This document shows, in pieces, positions 33,088 to 42,638 of a stretch of DNA of 64,000 nt. The stretch comes from CAYWWY01 sp964462525 (lineage in GTDB: Bacteria > Thermotogota > Thermotogae > MWEM01): the NCBI GenBank assembly GCA_964462525.1, contig CAYWWY010000010.1, positions 1 through 64,000 on the forward strand. The letters run 5' to 3'. The notes beneath the pieces are model-generated. The model saw nothing but the letters and a program-made list of their open reading frames with translations, made no database searches and was not told where the DNA came from. Each line of letters opens with the position of its first letter. The stretch's first letter is position 1. The position numbers were made by a program, and so were the translations under genes.

Positions 33088-36000
33088 GTGCAAACTGTTT
33101 ATCTGTATCAAGGACCTCCTTCATCAGGAAAGACGGAAAGGATGGTCCGCGAGGTTGTGCGTTTGCATCAGGAAACCGGTCCTTTTTCTTATCTTTGGCT
33201 TGGACCGTCTGGGGGATCCATTCGTCAAATTCGCGAGCAATTGCTTATCTATATCAATGGGCTTTTCCCGGAACAGTTGCGAGTAGTGGACCAATACACG
33301 GTCGAAACTCTGAATCGAATTGAACCAAATCGGTTTTTCATTGACAGAGACTTCCTTTCCGCTCTGATCACTGACTTAATCACAGATGATTCTTACCTAT
33401 TCGAGTTACTTAAACGAGGCAAAGGGATTTTACAGCAGTTCGTCGATTTCTATTTTCTTTTTCAAGAGCAAAAAGACATCGAGCAATTGAAAGCAGAAAT
33501 TGATGGTTCAGAAGATCAAACATTGAGAGACTTCAAGGGTTTGTTTGAAAAACTGGAGTCCCGTTTAGAAAAGCTTCAAGTGTATACAATTACTCATGGG
33601 TATTATCACCTTTCTGATCTTTTACGAACGGAAAAAGAGTTCTTTCAAGCGCTATACCGACCCATTCGCGCCTTATTCATCGATGGGTTTTTGGATTTGC
33701 CCCACCCCATTCAAGAAATGATTGGCGCAATGGCCCATTATATACCATACATTCATTTATCCATCCCGATGGAATCCGCTAACGAATATGCAGACCCCTC
33801 GTGGGAACACTTCACTAAGAAGTTGACCATTCATTACCCCGTTACAAAGGTGGAAAGAAGATCTCACGCATATTTTCCCAAAAAATCCACACCAGTTGCC
33901 CGCTTTGCTCATTCGATTCACAGTGGTCGAACAACATCCCCATCCGCGTTTCGAGAAACCATTCGCGTTCACACCTTCGAGTCTCCTGCAGTAGAAGTAC
34001 AATGGATTTGTTGCAAGATCAAGGATTCGCTTTTGGAAGAGGCTCTGGAACCAGACGATATTGGGATTGTCATTCGAAATCCTTCGGTATATCTCCCTCT
34101 TTTTGAAAAAGAGATGGAAGAGATGGGCATTCCATGGCGATCGGACCAAAATCTACCCATTTTGGAAAGTGTTACGGTTCATCGATTGATCCTTCCCTTT
34201 ATGGCATTTGGAAGAGGGTTCCCTTCGGACCTTCTCCTGATGATCATGGATAGCGGTTTGGTGAAACCACCCGCATTAAGCCTTGGCGATAGAGAACGAA
34301 TCGTGCGGGATGCGGGATTGGACTATTCTTCAACGAATCCATTTCCATTTAAAGACTACCCCAAAGGTCTGAAAGAACGAAAAAACGAGTGGGAGAGAAA
34401 GATCCGTTCATTTCATAGCTTTACTGAACAAAGAATCGAATCGGCAAAGTATTCAGAGGATTATGATGAGATTGCGGCGGAACTGCAAGACCGGTTGAAT
34501 CAGATTGAACAATTCCGCTTAGGGATCTCTCATCTTTTTTCTCTCTTGGAATCATGCTTTGCTCAACAAGTTCAGCAACCAGTCCAAGCATATAGGATCA
34601 TATTTGAAGGTTTTCTCGAGTCTTTGGAACGGTCGAAAATGCTCAGCTATGAAGAAAAAGAAGAAACCGCGATTCGCTTCTTTTTCGATCATATCCTTTC
34701 AAAAATTGAGCGGCTTTGCCATATTGCCCACAAAAAAAGCGCGGGCGCCGTAAACCCCGTGACATTTTGGTTTTATCTGAAAACGATTTTGGATCATTCC
34801 GGATTTCCTCCAAGCATGAAAATGGACAATCGGGTGCGAATGATGGACCTGCAATCCAGTCGTTTTCGTCAACACAAGCTCCGTTTTTATCCCGGCATGG
34901 TGCATCAAGATTATCCAAAGATCCCCTTTCAGTCAATGTTGTTCCATGATACTGTTTTCGGAAGCGACAATAGACAAAGAATTTTGGACCGAGAAGAAAG
35001 AGATTTTTGGAGTTCCGTCAGACAAGTGCATAGTACTGCGTTTTTTTCTTACCCACTTGGAGATATCACTGGAAACCCTTATATTCCTTCTTTCTTTTTT
35101 AATCAAATCTTACGATATATATTTCCCAAATCCAAAAACCGATTGGATGCGACACCAAAAGGGAGCTCTTGGCTGTACTCCCCTCAAGCCTTTCTTCTCC
35201 ATTTCCTTCAATCGGTACAGAACCTCGATACACTGGTCCTATCCCCATTATGGAGCGAAATATACGAGCAGGATACCATTGAAAGATCCATCGCCCTGGT
35301 TCGAATGATTCAACAAGCAGAGCAAGAGAAATATTTGGTGCGTGTAGAAGATCCTGAATCGCGGTTCCAACTCCACTCGTTGTTTGGGAAATCATTCAGT
35401 CCCTCGAAATATGCTTCTTTAAAACAATGTCCTGCCCGGTTTTTTTGGGAATCCATCCTGAAGATTCGGATTCCATCGGAGAGTGCGCTTGGATTTGATC
35501 CAATGCAAGAAGGATCCATCATGCACGCTATTTTGAAAAAGGTCTTTGAGTCTCTGACATCCGAAGGTCTGGCATTGATCCAAAACTGGACGGAGGAAGC
35601 TCTTGAAAAGTATATAAATACGCGTTTATGGGGTATTGTCGAAAACGAAGTGATTTCTCGAATGTTTCATCCATACAAAATGATTCGCGAAGTGGAGATA
35701 GACTTTTTCCACAGAGTCATTTCCGATTTTCTGCGCCGATATCATCAGTCTCCCGTATTAAGCCCCTCGGGAACTCAAGCGAAGTCATTTGAGGCTGTTT
35801 CCTTCATCCCGCAAATCTTTGAAATGATGATCCGGCCCGAGAATGGCATCTGTATCCTTGAGAACCCGAGGCTTCTGCTCACAGGCAAAATCGACCGGAT
35901 CGATCAAACCCCTTCCGGGTTCGAATTTCTTATCGATTACAAGCGGAGTTCTGCCTCCGCGAAAGAGATGGATCAACTCATGTTTTATGCCTTAGCGAGG

Positions 36001-36318
36001 AATAGGATCCAGAACTCCCAAAAAGTGGTTGGGATGGGGTATATGATCGTACTTCCGGACAAAAAAAACCCAAAAAAGGTTACACAGAATCTCCATGTAT
36101 GGGATGAGGAAACAGAAGCCTATCTTGCTTACGATTCCCGAGGGAGAAGAAATACTCGAGCGAAAGATCTTCGAATGGAATCGTTTGTTCCGGAAATGAA
36201 CGAACGGATCATGAAGGTGCTGAATGGAATCTTTACACCCGTATCAGGTCATATATATCGGTGCCCATTTAGCGAACATGGGCTCTGCCAACTACGGTCC
36301 GAGACCACGAAAGGATAA
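33088..36318 (+). CDS. addB: AddB-like helicase/nuclease subunit
   Basis: GTG at 33088 is best supported (GGAGGAAAG just upstream); an upstream TTG at 33058 has no ribosome binding site. The 1076-residue protein begins with a Walker A (GPPSSGKTE, residues 9-17) and ends with a RecB-type nuclease domain (LLLTGKIDRID...FLIDYKRSS near 935-960), as in AddB. AddAB resects double-strand breaks for RecA loading. Of the four cysteines holding the AddB Fe-S cluster, I see LKQC near 780 and two in YRCPFSEHGLC at the end, but not the CxxC partner, so the cluster may be absent or altered. addA follows after 8 bp. Confidence 0.82.
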   Translation: MQTVYLYQGPPSSGKTERMVREVVRLHQETGPFSYLWLGPSGGSIRQIREQLLIYINGLFPEQLRVVDQYTVETLNRIEPNRFFIDRDFLSALITDLITDDSYLFELLKRGKGILQQFVDFYFLFQEQKDIEQLKAEIDGSEDQTLRDFKGLFEKLESRLEKLQVYTITHGYYHLSDLLRTEKEFFQALYRPIRALFIDGFLDLPHPIQEMIGAMAHYIPYIHLSIPMESANEYADPSWEHFTKKLTIHYPVTKVERRSHAYFPKKSTPVARFAHSIHSGRTTSPSAFRETIRVHTFESPAVEVQWICCKIKDSLLEEALEPDDIGIVIRNPSVYLPLFEKEMEEMGIPWRSDQNLPILESVTVHRLILPFMAFGRGFPSDLLLMIMDSGLVKPPALSLGDRERIVRDAGLDYSSTNPFPFKDYPKGLKERKNEWERKIRSFHSFTEQRIESAKYSEDYDEIAAELQDRLNQIEQFRLGISHLFSLLESCFAQQVQQPVQAYRIIFEGFLESLERSKMLSYEEKEETAIRFFFDHILSKIERLCHIAHKKSAGAVNPVTFWFYLKTILDHSGFPPSMKMDNRVRMMDLQSSRFRQHKLRFYPGMVHQDYPKIPFQSMLFHDTVFGSDNRQRILDREERDFWSSVRQVHSTAFFSYPLGDITGNPYIPSFFFNQILRYIFPKSKNRLDATPKGSSWLYSPQAFLLHFLQSVQNLDTLVLSPLWSEIYEQDTIERSIALVRMIQQAEQEKYLVRVEDPESRFQLHSLFGKSFSPSKYASLKQCPARFFWESILKIRIPSESALGFDPMQEGSIMHAILKKVFESLTSEGLALIQNWTEEALEKYINTRLWGIVENEVISRMFHPYKMIREVEIDFFHRVISDFLRRYHQSPVLSPSGTQAKSFEAVSFIPQIFEMMIRPENGICILENPRLLLTGKIDRIDQTPSGFEFLIDYKRSSASAKEMDQLMFYALARNRIQNSQKVVGMGYMIVLPDKKNPKKVTQNLHVWDEETEAYLAYDSRGRRNTRAKDLRMESFVPEMNERIMKVLNGIFTPVSGHIYRCPFSEHGLCQLRSETTKG

Positions 36319-36326
36319 AAACGGGA

Positions 36327-39296
36327 ATGCGAAACCCTGAACAGAACGCGATTATCGAAGCCAATGGGAATGTGTTTGTCAAAGCGGGCGCAGGAACCGG
36401 AAAAACCCATACGATGATCCAAAAGCTGATCCAAACTCTACTAAGAAACAGGTGGGATTTGCACCAAGTTTTAGCCATCACCTTTACGGAAAAAGCAGCG
36501 AAAGAAATCCGGGAACGGATCCTCTTCGATATGCAAAAAGAGTTTGAAAACCGTCAGAATCGTATGCAGGTTCGCCAATTTTTCCATCGTTGTATCCAAC
36601 GGTTGCCCTTTGCGTGGATTTCGACGATCCATGGGTTTTGCTCGAGGGTATTGCGTGAATACCCCATTCAAAGCGGGCTTGATTCTTCTTTTGAAATCAT
36701 ATCGGAGCATGAGCAGAAAGACTTAATTCGTAGAGCTTGCTTGAAGTACTTTTCCGAACCAGAAGGTCATGCCCACTTAAAAAAGGTAGCCCCATTTCTC
36801 AAACTATATCGATATGAGGGTTTGATCCAAATGCTGCAAGAATCCTTGCTTCGAAAAAGATATGAAATCATGAGCATAATCAATCGTGACATCAAGACCG
36901 GAGTCGCTGATGATAAATTGCAGCAAGAACTTACACAAGGAATTCCGGGTTTTCTGAGTGCCTTTCATGAGATTCTTGATGCCTATATGGCGGAAAATCG
37001 TTCGATGAACGGCATTGACTATGAAGATCTTCTTTTAATGACCATCCATTTGTTGGAAGAACATGATTCTGTTCGAAACTCTCTTTCAGAGAGGTTCCAG
37101 TTGATAATGGTTGATGAGTTTCAGGACACAAACGAATCGCAGAAGAGAATTATTTCTTTACTCCAATCCCAAAAGAACCGAGTTGTTTATGTTGGAGACG
37201 GAAAGCAATCGATTTATCGGTTTCGTGGGGCAGATGTCCGTGTGTTCAACCGTACGATGAGAGATTTTTCTCATTCTGATATCTTCCTCTTGCAAAAGAA
37301 CTACCGGTCGGCGGCTTCATTGTTGCATTTTATCAATCTGGTTTTTTCTCGAGTGATGAGTGATCATAGTTCTGACTGTGCTTCTGTTTATGACCCGCTA
37401 ATTCCTGATCCGGAAAAAGCAGCAGACCCGAAAGAAGCCCCCAAAGTTCATCTATTGCCTGCTTCAAGTCGCTGGGAGGAAGAAACGCGTGTTCTTGCTG
37501 CATCGATCGTTTCCATGATTCAGAAAGGAAACGTTTATCGTGATATGGTTATTCTACTTAGGAGATACTCTTCTCTGCCCATCTTAGAAGAAACCTTAAC
37601 TCAATGGGAGATCCCATATTATGTTGTAGGAAGCCGTCAGTTCTTTAAGAAACCTGAAATTATCAGCTTGTGCAGTTTAATCCGTGTTCTCGCTGATCCT
37701 TTGGATGACTTTGAATTTCTCTCTCTGCTCCGTTCCTATTTTAGCCCTTTTACGGATTCAGAAATTGTCGCGATCCGTTCGAAAGATCCGAAGTGTTTCT
37801 TTCAGGCATTGATCGAATTCTCGCGAGAAAGCAATAAAGCCAAAGCTTTCCTCGATGTTCTTGAACAACTCCGAAACCAGTATCTTTTTTCCTCACCCGC
37901 TAAACTTGTCCAAAAGAGCATCGATCTTTTCCGCTATGAACTAACGCTCAGCATGATGCACAATTCTCGGAGAAAACTCTTGAATCTTCAGAAATTCCAA
38001 GAATTTGCATCTCGTTATGCTCGTATCGTATCCTGGAAGGATTTTTTATACCATATTCGCCAAAGAACAGAAATCGATGAAGGAGAAGCGGTCGAAGAAT
38101 CGGAACAGAGCAATTTAGTCCGGATTATGACTATTCACAAAGCCAAAGGACTCGAATTCCCCATCGTTTTTCTTCCAGAATTGGGCTGGCAAAAAATGAA
38201 TATTATGGATGATCGAATCTTAATAGATCCAGGAAAAGATCAGATCAGTTTCTTTCCACCCATGGGCTTTCCTGTGGAGGACAGTTTTTTTGGGCAGATG
38301 CAAGAAGAAGAGCGGACATTGATTCATGAAGAGGAAAAACGAATCCTTTATGTGGCAATGACACGCGCAAAAAAAGAACTGGTTCTTAGTCATTCGATCC
38401 CATTCAAAAAAAACAAAGGCACTCCAGTTTTTTTGCATATGCTGCAAAAAGCAGAATTGATGAACGATGACTATTTATGGAAAAACCCACCAGAAGCTGA
38501 ATACGTTGGATTGGTGAAGGAAATTCCCTTCGCTGATCTGCCGAAAGAAAACCTGTTTCTCCAAAAACCTGAGATCGGGAAGATCCCATTGGAAATGCCG
38601 GCTACTGCGCGTGTAATTCAGAAAGAAACGTACCGAAAGTATATAAGTCCGAGCCTTCTGTTGCGCAACGCTTATGATTCTTCTGACTTCCAAAATGAGG
38701 AAGAATCAAATCAACCCTGGTTCAAAGAAAGGATCCAGAAAAAAGCCCAACTCGGGAAGATGGTCCATCATGCTATGCAACAGATTGGCCGTGTTCCTCT
38801 TGATTCGATCACAAAAGAGGCGCTGGAGCAACATGCGTATTGGGAAGGAATTGCGAAGGCCGACGTTTTGCCAGTATGGAGAATTTTAAAACAATGGGCT
38901 AACCGCCCCCCTTCGTTTGTTGAAGAATTGGACCGGTGTCTCTCAAAAAGAAACCCTGTATTTTCTGAAAAAACGATCATGAGGCGTCTGGGATTCCATG
39001 TACTCACAGGGATTATGGATAAACTCTATTTTTGTGATGGTGTTTGGAAGGTTTTGGAGTTCAAATACAGTAGCTATAATGACCAGGTTTTTCAGCAACA
39101 GCACCAATTTCAGCTTCAGTTCTATCTCTACTGCCTTCAATCTGTTTTTCCCCATCAACCAATTGAGGGAACCCTTTGCTATCTGCTGAGCGAAAGCGAA
39201 ACAACTCTTCGCCTTGAAGAAAAAGAAATCATTGCATTTGAAAAAAAGTTAACCCATCTGATCCGGGCGTTCGAATCATCGGGAGCAACCAGTTGA
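36327..39296 (+). CDS. addA: AddA-like UvrD/RecB-family helicase-nuclease
   Basis: The 989-residue superfamily 1A helicase has Walker A VKAGAGTGKTHTM (residues 17-29), motif Ia AITFTEKAAKEIRERI, Walker B VDEFQDTNES, QSIYRFRGAD, motif V MTIHKAKGLEFPIVF and motif VI ILYVAMTRAKKEL. A C-terminal nuclease domain is marked by GIMDKL and VLEFKYSS (about 900-925). This domain order identifies AddA. It is shorter than typical Firmicute AddA (about 1200). Together with AddB it forms the break-processing enzyme, so the cell has no need for RecBCD. Confidence 0.9.
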   Translation: MRNPEQNAIIEANGNVFVKAGAGTGKTHTMIQKLIQTLLRNRWDLHQVLAITFTEKAAKEIRERILFDMQKEFENRQNRMQVRQFFHRCIQRLPFAWISTIHGFCSRVLREYPIQSGLDSSFEIISEHEQKDLIRRACLKYFSEPEGHAHLKKVAPFLKLYRYEGLIQMLQESLLRKRYEIMSIINRDIKTGVADDKLQQELTQGIPGFLSAFHEILDAYMAENRSMNGIDYEDLLLMTIHLLEEHDSVRNSLSERFQLIMVDEFQDTNESQKRIISLLQSQKNRVVYVGDGKQSIYRFRGADVRVFNRTMRDFSHSDIFLLQKNYRSAASLLHFINLVFSRVMSDHSSDCASVYDPLIPDPEKAADPKEAPKVHLLPASSRWEEETRVLAASIVSMIQKGNVYRDMVILLRRYSSLPILEETLTQWEIPYYVVGSRQFFKKPEIISLCSLIRVLADPLDDFEFLSLLRSYFSPFTDSEIVAIRSKDPKCFFQALIEFSRESNKAKAFLDVLEQLRNQYLFSSPAKLVQKSIDLFRYELTLSMMHNSRRKLLNLQKFQEFASRYARIVSWKDFLYHIRQRTEIDEGEAVEESEQSNLVRIMTIHKAKGLEFPIVFLPELGWQKMNIMDDRILIDPGKDQISFFPPMGFPVEDSFFGQMQEEERTLIHEEEKRILYVAMTRAKKELVLSHSIPFKKNKGTPVFLHMLQKAELMNDDYLWKNPPEAEYVGLVKEIPFADLPKENLFLQKPEIGKIPLEMPATARVIQKETYRKYISPSLLLRNAYDSSDFQNEEESNQPWFKERIQKKAQLGKMVHHAMQQIGRVPLDSITKEALEQHAYWEGIAKADVLPVWRILKQWANRPPSFVEELDRCLSKRNPVFSEKTIMRRLGFHVLTGIMDKLYFCDGVWKVLEFKYSSYNDQVFQQQHQFQLQFYLYCLQSVFPHQPIEGTLCYLLSESETTLRLEEKEIIAFEKKLTHLIRAFESSGATS

Positions 39297-39345
39297 GAAC
39301 CAAACCAGAGGAATAATCCTCCTTATCCTTTCATTGATTCGAAAC

Positions 39346-39717
39346 TCATCCATGGGCTGTTACATCAACGAAATGCTGAATCTGTCGATCCGGTTCTAAA
39401 ACAACGACAACATCAATTCGCACTGCTTGAAAAGCATCGGGATGGATATTTCGAGAAAGGTATGCATAAATCGCCCGGGTCATCTTCCGGATTTTGGATT
39501 TTGTGACTCTGAGCTGTGGCGGGGGATCTGCTTGTCCTCCTTTGACTTCGACAAAAACCAGCTCCCCTTCTTGGATTGCAATTATATCAATCTCACCCAA
39601 ACGGGTCCGAAAATTGCGGTCCAATATCTGGTATCCTTTGCTCATCAAGAATTCAGCAGCGATTTGCTCGTACGCTTTTCCTGCTTCAATCTCTTTCGGG
39701 TACAAGAATAAAGCCAT
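39346..39717 (-). CDS. YraN/UPF0102 family protein
   Basis: The 123-residue protein has the UPF0102 signature: GYQILDRNFRTRLGEIDIIAI followed by ELVFVEVKG, an Holliday-junction-resolvase-like restriction-endonuclease fold with D...ExK residues. The biochemical role of the family is uncertain. It overlaps the 3' end of gatC by 32 bp and is the last gene of the fliW-csrA-gatC-yraN series; it converges with addA. Confidence 0.9.
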   Translation of the reverse strand: MALFLYPKEIEAGKAYEQIAAEFLMSKGYQILDRNFRTRLGEIDIIAIQEGELVFVEVKGGQADPPPQLRVTKSKIRKMTRAIYAYLSRNIHPDAFQAVRIDVVVVLEPDRQIQHFVDVTAHG

Positions 39718-39964
39718 CTTTCACAACGGGATAGTTTTGAAGGATTAAACTCGGAGAACCCCCCCATTGGTCGTCTTCATCATAATACACCGTATCGATC
39801 TCGAATGGTTGGATCATCGGAAGTTCATTAAGGACAGGAAAGGTTTTGAGGGCTTTCATGTCTTCGATCCATTCTGATATCTGATCCATCGCCTTCTGAA
39901 CCTCTTCTTCACAAAGCAGGATTCCTGAAAGTCGCTCCAATTGATGGATCCTTTCCCTATTCAT
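39686..39964 (-). CDS. gatC: Asp/Glu-tRNA amidotransferase subunit C
   Basis: The 92-residue protein fits GatC: a first helix with LERLSGILLCEEE, then ISEWIEDMKALKTFPV, a central acidic stretch and the C-terminal DGFILVPE motif (normally DGFFVVP). GatC is the small structural part of GatCAB, which makes Gln-tRNA or Asn-tRNA by amidation. gatA and gatB are not nearby. It overlaps csrA by 8 bp and yraN by 32 bp. Confidence 0.85.
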   Translation of the reverse strand: MNRERIHQLERLSGILLCEEEVQKAMDQISEWIEDMKALKTFPVLNELPMIQPFEIDTVYYDEDDQWGGSPSLILQNYPVVKDGFILVPERD

Positions 39965-40205
39965 CTTTGGATCCTTTTTTCTTCATGAGTTGCTTTACAA
40001 CATCCATGGAGACCTCGTTCATGGACTCCACATTTTCTTGGTAAATCCGATCGTACAACTCCTTGCGAAGAATGAGGTACTTTTTTGGAGCTTCAATGCC
40101 CAACTTCACACTCTTGCCGTCTATGTTGAGTAATCGAATAACCACCGGGCCTTCCGGGGTTTCGATGATGAGTTCTTCTTCTTCTTTACGATTCAGTACC
40201 AGCAT
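39957..40205 (-). CDS. csrA: Carbon storage regulator CsrA
   Basis: The 82-residue protein is CsrA: MLVLNRKEEEELII, then VKLGIEAPKKYLILRKELYDRI. It binds GGA motifs in mRNA leaders and in flagellated bacteria typically represses flagellin translation. fliW is directly upstream and overlaps by 20 bp, so this is the FliW-CsrA homeostasis pair. The lysine-rich tail is longer than in enteric CsrA. Confidence 0.95.
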   Translation of the reverse strand: MLVLNRKEEEELIIETPEGPVVIRLLNIDGKSVKLGIEAPKKYLILRKELYDRIYQENVESMNEVSMDVVKQLMKKKGSKDE

Positions 40206-40668
40206 CTGCTTCTCCTTTTTCTTTTTCTTTTTGCTGGTTTACTACCTCTTCGGCTACGTTGTGGCGAATGCTGTAGGGAGAGTTTTCTAGCACTATCTGG
40301 ACACCCATAAGGTTTTGAAGGTTGATGATAAGGGGAGCCAAAAAGTTTACCGTCATTCCCTGCGGATTGCTTTGGGGGATTCTCAAAATACACAAGACCA
40401 TAATTTGGGTTTTCTCTTCGATACCCAATACTTCCACAGCAATCTTTGGCAGCTCAAAAGCATAGTCGCTCCGAATCGACCATGGATCGATCAAAGGAAA
40501 CGAAACCTTTTCTTCTTCCAAGGAAAGAAGCCATTGAACCGGGTGGGAATCAGGTACAGAGAAAAGAGCGTATTTCTTCAATCGGTCGAATCCAGGAATC
40601 CCGAAAGGGAAAAAAAGAACCTCCTCATCAGGGACGTCCAACTCCCCTATTTTTGTCTTATACTTCAT
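40186..40668 (-). CDS. fliW: Flagellar assembly factor FliW
   Basis: The 160-residue protein has the FliW marks: FPFGIPGFDRLKKYALF near residues 21-37 and a middle segment MVLCILRIPQSNPQGMTVNFLAPLIIN. FliW binds free flagellin or CsrA and so links filament export with flagellin translation. Its coupling with csrA supports a motile organism, in agreement with the chemotaxis receptor at 61761. A Lys/Glu-rich C-terminal tail extends past the normal end. Confidence 0.94.
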   Translation of the reverse strand: MKYKTKIGELDVPDEEVLFFPFGIPGFDRLKKYALFSVPDSHPVQWLLSLEEEKVSFPLIDPWSIRSDYAFELPKIAVEVLGIEEKTQIMVLCILRIPQSNPQGMTVNFLAPLIINLQNLMGVQIVLENSPYSIRHNVAEEVVNQQKEKEKGEADAGTES

Positions 40669-40672
40669 TAAT

Positions 40673-41407
40673 CTATCGGCCGAGTTTCTCGGGATTGTTG
40701 ATCAAGTCGAGAGTTTCCACCACCAGCCAAACAATAGCCGTTGAATACTGCTGAATACGGAAGAACTGCTCCTCGGTAATGCCTGGTTCCATGGTGGCAA
40801 TAACCAACACACCAATGGGAATATCTCCGTTCAGTAGCGGATAGGCAAAGTATCCTCGAACCCCCGCTTTTTCTTGATACTCTCGGGCTTTTTGGTGGAG
40901 TTCTGGGTATTCGATAAGTCGACGAATATTGGTAGTGAAGTATGCTTGCTTTTGATTGTGGGCCTGAGCAATGATACTCTGATTCAGAGAAAGGTCAAAA
41001 TCCCGTTGCTGAAGGTTTTCAGGGTCTCCAACTGGATTTGGAGGTGCAAAACGACGCTCGATGTAGATATAAGGAATCAACTTCATTCCAGCAACATGGT
41101 CTTGGGTGTAGATTCCCACAAAACTATATCCTTCGCGATAAAGCAAAGAGGTGATCACGTGTTTCAGTTGATTCCATCGTTCAACAAAGTAAGCCCCCTG
41201 TGGAAATTCCGGAGTATGCCAAATGTAATTGTTCGGATCGTCATATGTCGCAATATCTTGATGGATGACGTCAAGAATGAGTGCAAGCTCTAATGGAGGA
41301 TTCCGCTCATACTCGAATCCTTCAAATTTTACCTGAATCAACCAATCTGATAGCGCGATCACGCAGAGCATAACCATGATTACCAATACAAGAACCCCTT
41401 TTTTCAT
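40673..41407 (-). CDS. Membrane-anchored GAF-like domain protein
   Basis: The 244-residue protein has an N-terminal membrane segment (residues about 4-22) and then a soluble part whose C-terminal two thirds look like a GAF domain (GYSFVGIYTQD..., later GVRGYFAYPLLNGDIPIGVLVIAT). A sensory role at the membrane is possible but no output domain is attached. It is 4 bp upstream of fliW, so it may be linked to motility control. The exact family is not recognised. Confidence 0.62.
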   Translation of the reverse strand: MKKGVLVLVIMVMLCVIALSDWLIQVKFEGFEYERNPPLELALILDVIHQDIATYDDPNNYIWHTPEFPQGAYFVERWNQLKHVITSLLYREGYSFVGIYTQDHVAGMKLIPYIYIERRFAPPNPVGDPENLQQRDFDLSLNQSIIAQAHNQKQAYFTTNIRRLIEYPELHQKAREYQEKAGVRGYFAYPLLNGDIPIGVLVIATMEPGITEEQFFRIQQYSTAIVWLVVETLDLINNPEKLGR

Positions 41408-41438
41408 GCTGCACTCACCATCCTTTTTCTTTTGATCA

Positions 41439-41444
41439 ATTATA
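41439..41444 (-). promoter_or_regulatory. -10 box for the GAF-fliW-csrA-gatC-yraN genes
   Basis: TATAAT on the - strand with TG one base upstream, 32 bp before the GAF-like gene. The -35 position is only T-rich, so the match is partial. Confidence 0.45.
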
Positions 41445-41584
41445 ACATACCCTTGCAGAAAAAAAAGTACTTTCCCGACCTTTCGTGATCTTTTGACGAG
41501 AAGACAAGCGGCTTTCTTTTGTCATAAAGCACCATCTTTTGCGTCTAATAGAGAGACAGAATAAAGCCAAAGGAGGAGTTACTC

Positions 41585-42076
41585 ATGATGAAAGACAAAG
41601 TATTGGAAGCGCTCAACAGACAGGTGAATGCCGAGTTATATGCCGCGTACTTGTATCAGGCAATGTCGGCTTATTTTGAATCAAAAACCTTACTTGGTTC
41701 TGCAAAGTGGATGGCCTTACAAGCAAAAGAGGAAATGGAACATGCTGCCAAAATTTACCATTACATCATCGAACGGGGTGGAAGGGTCGAGCTTCTAGAA
41801 ATTAAGAAACCGCCCTTAGAATGGGATTCTCCGTTGCATGTATTTGAAGAAGCCTATAAACATGAACAATTCGTTACCGCAAGCATTAGCGAAATCACCG
41901 ATCTTGCGCAAGAAAAAAAGGACTATGCAACTGTTTCCTTCTTACACTGGTTCCATGACGAACAGGTAGAAGAGGAAGCGCAGGTTGATGAAATCATCGA
42001 AAAGCTCAAATTGGTTGGAAGCGATGGCAAAGCGTTATATCTCATCGACCGGGAATTGGGTCAAAGAGAAGGATGA
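41585..42076 (+). CDS. Non-heme ferritin
   Basis: The 163-residue four-helix protein has the ferroxidase ligands of bacterial ferritin: the first Glu in NAELYAAYLYQ, then EEMEHAAK (Glu-x2-His) and a later helix with HWFHDEQVEEE. It stores iron and protects from peroxide. AAAGGAGGAG precedes the start. A strong terminator follows. No Fur box was identified. Confidence 0.93.
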   Translation: MMKDKVLEALNRQVNAELYAAYLYQAMSAYFESKTLLGSAKWMALQAKEEMEHAAKIYHYIIERGGRVELLEIKKPPLEWDSPLHVFEEAYKHEQFVTASISEITDLAQEKKDYATVSFLHWFHDEQVEEEAQVDEIIEKLKLVGSDGKALYLIDRELGQREG

Positions 42077-42095
42077 CCCTGTCAAACCATCAATC

Positions 42096-42119
42096 AAGCG
42101 CCCTTAGGGGCGCTTTTTT
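42096..42119 (+). terminator. Terminator after the ferritin gene
   Basis: AAGCGCCC (42096-42103) pairs with GGGCGCTT (42108-42115), a 4-nt loop, then T6. The next Shine-Dalgarno begins directly behind it, so the pyrophosphatase gene may rely on readthrough. Confidence 0.88.
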
Positions 42120-42132
42120 AAGGAGGGGGCTT

Positions 42133-42636
42133 ATGGTATTGACTGCAATGATAGAAATCCCCAAAGGCAGCAGGAACAAGTACGAGTATGACAAGGAGCT
42201 GAACGCGATTCGGTTTAATCGGACTCTATTCTCAGCTGTCCACTATCCCTGTGATTATGGGTTTTTCTCGGAAACATTAGCCTTAGATGATGATCCCTTG
42301 GACTGCTTGGTTCTTGTGTGGGAGCCAACGTTTCCGGGTTGTGTCATCGACGTTCGGCCAATCGGAATATTTGAGATGTGGGATGAAAAGGGCCAGGATG
42401 AGAAGGTTCTTTGCGTTCCATTACAAGATCCGTTTTGGAATCATGTGGAAACTTTAGAAGGCGTCCCACCCCATCTCTTAAAAGAGATCGATCATTTCTT
42501 TCAGGTCTACAAAGTCTTGGAAAACAAGCCCACCGGGAGCGAGGGTTGGTTTGGAAGAGAGGAAGCAGAACGGATAATTATTGAATCCCAGCAACGATAT
42601 ATTGCAGAGCTTGCTACGAACGGTAAGGAAATGTAA
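42133..42636 (+). CDS. ppa: Inorganic pyrophosphatase (family I)
   Basis: ATG at 42133 follows AGGAGGGGG; an open frame upstream to 42073 is non-coding. The 167-residue enzyme has EIPKGSRNKYEYDKE, HYPCDYGFF, and DDDPLDCLVL, the family I metal site (D-x4-D pattern). It hydrolyses pyrophosphate and drives biosynthetic reactions. The next gene starts 2 bp after its stop. Confidence 0.94.
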   Translation: MVLTAMIEIPKGSRNKYEYDKELNAIRFNRTLFSAVHYPCDYGFFSETLALDDDPLDCLVLVWEPTFPGCVIDVRPIGIFEMWDEKGQDEKVLCVPLQDPFWNHVETLEGVPPHLLKEIDHFFQVYKVLENKPTGSEGWFGREEAERIIIESQQRYIAELATNGKEM

Positions 42637-42638
42637 TC

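Noticed and set aside
35920..35945. tRNA-like GGTTCGAATTT segment
   Set aside because: It lies within the addB nuclease motif and no cloverleaf can be drawn around it.
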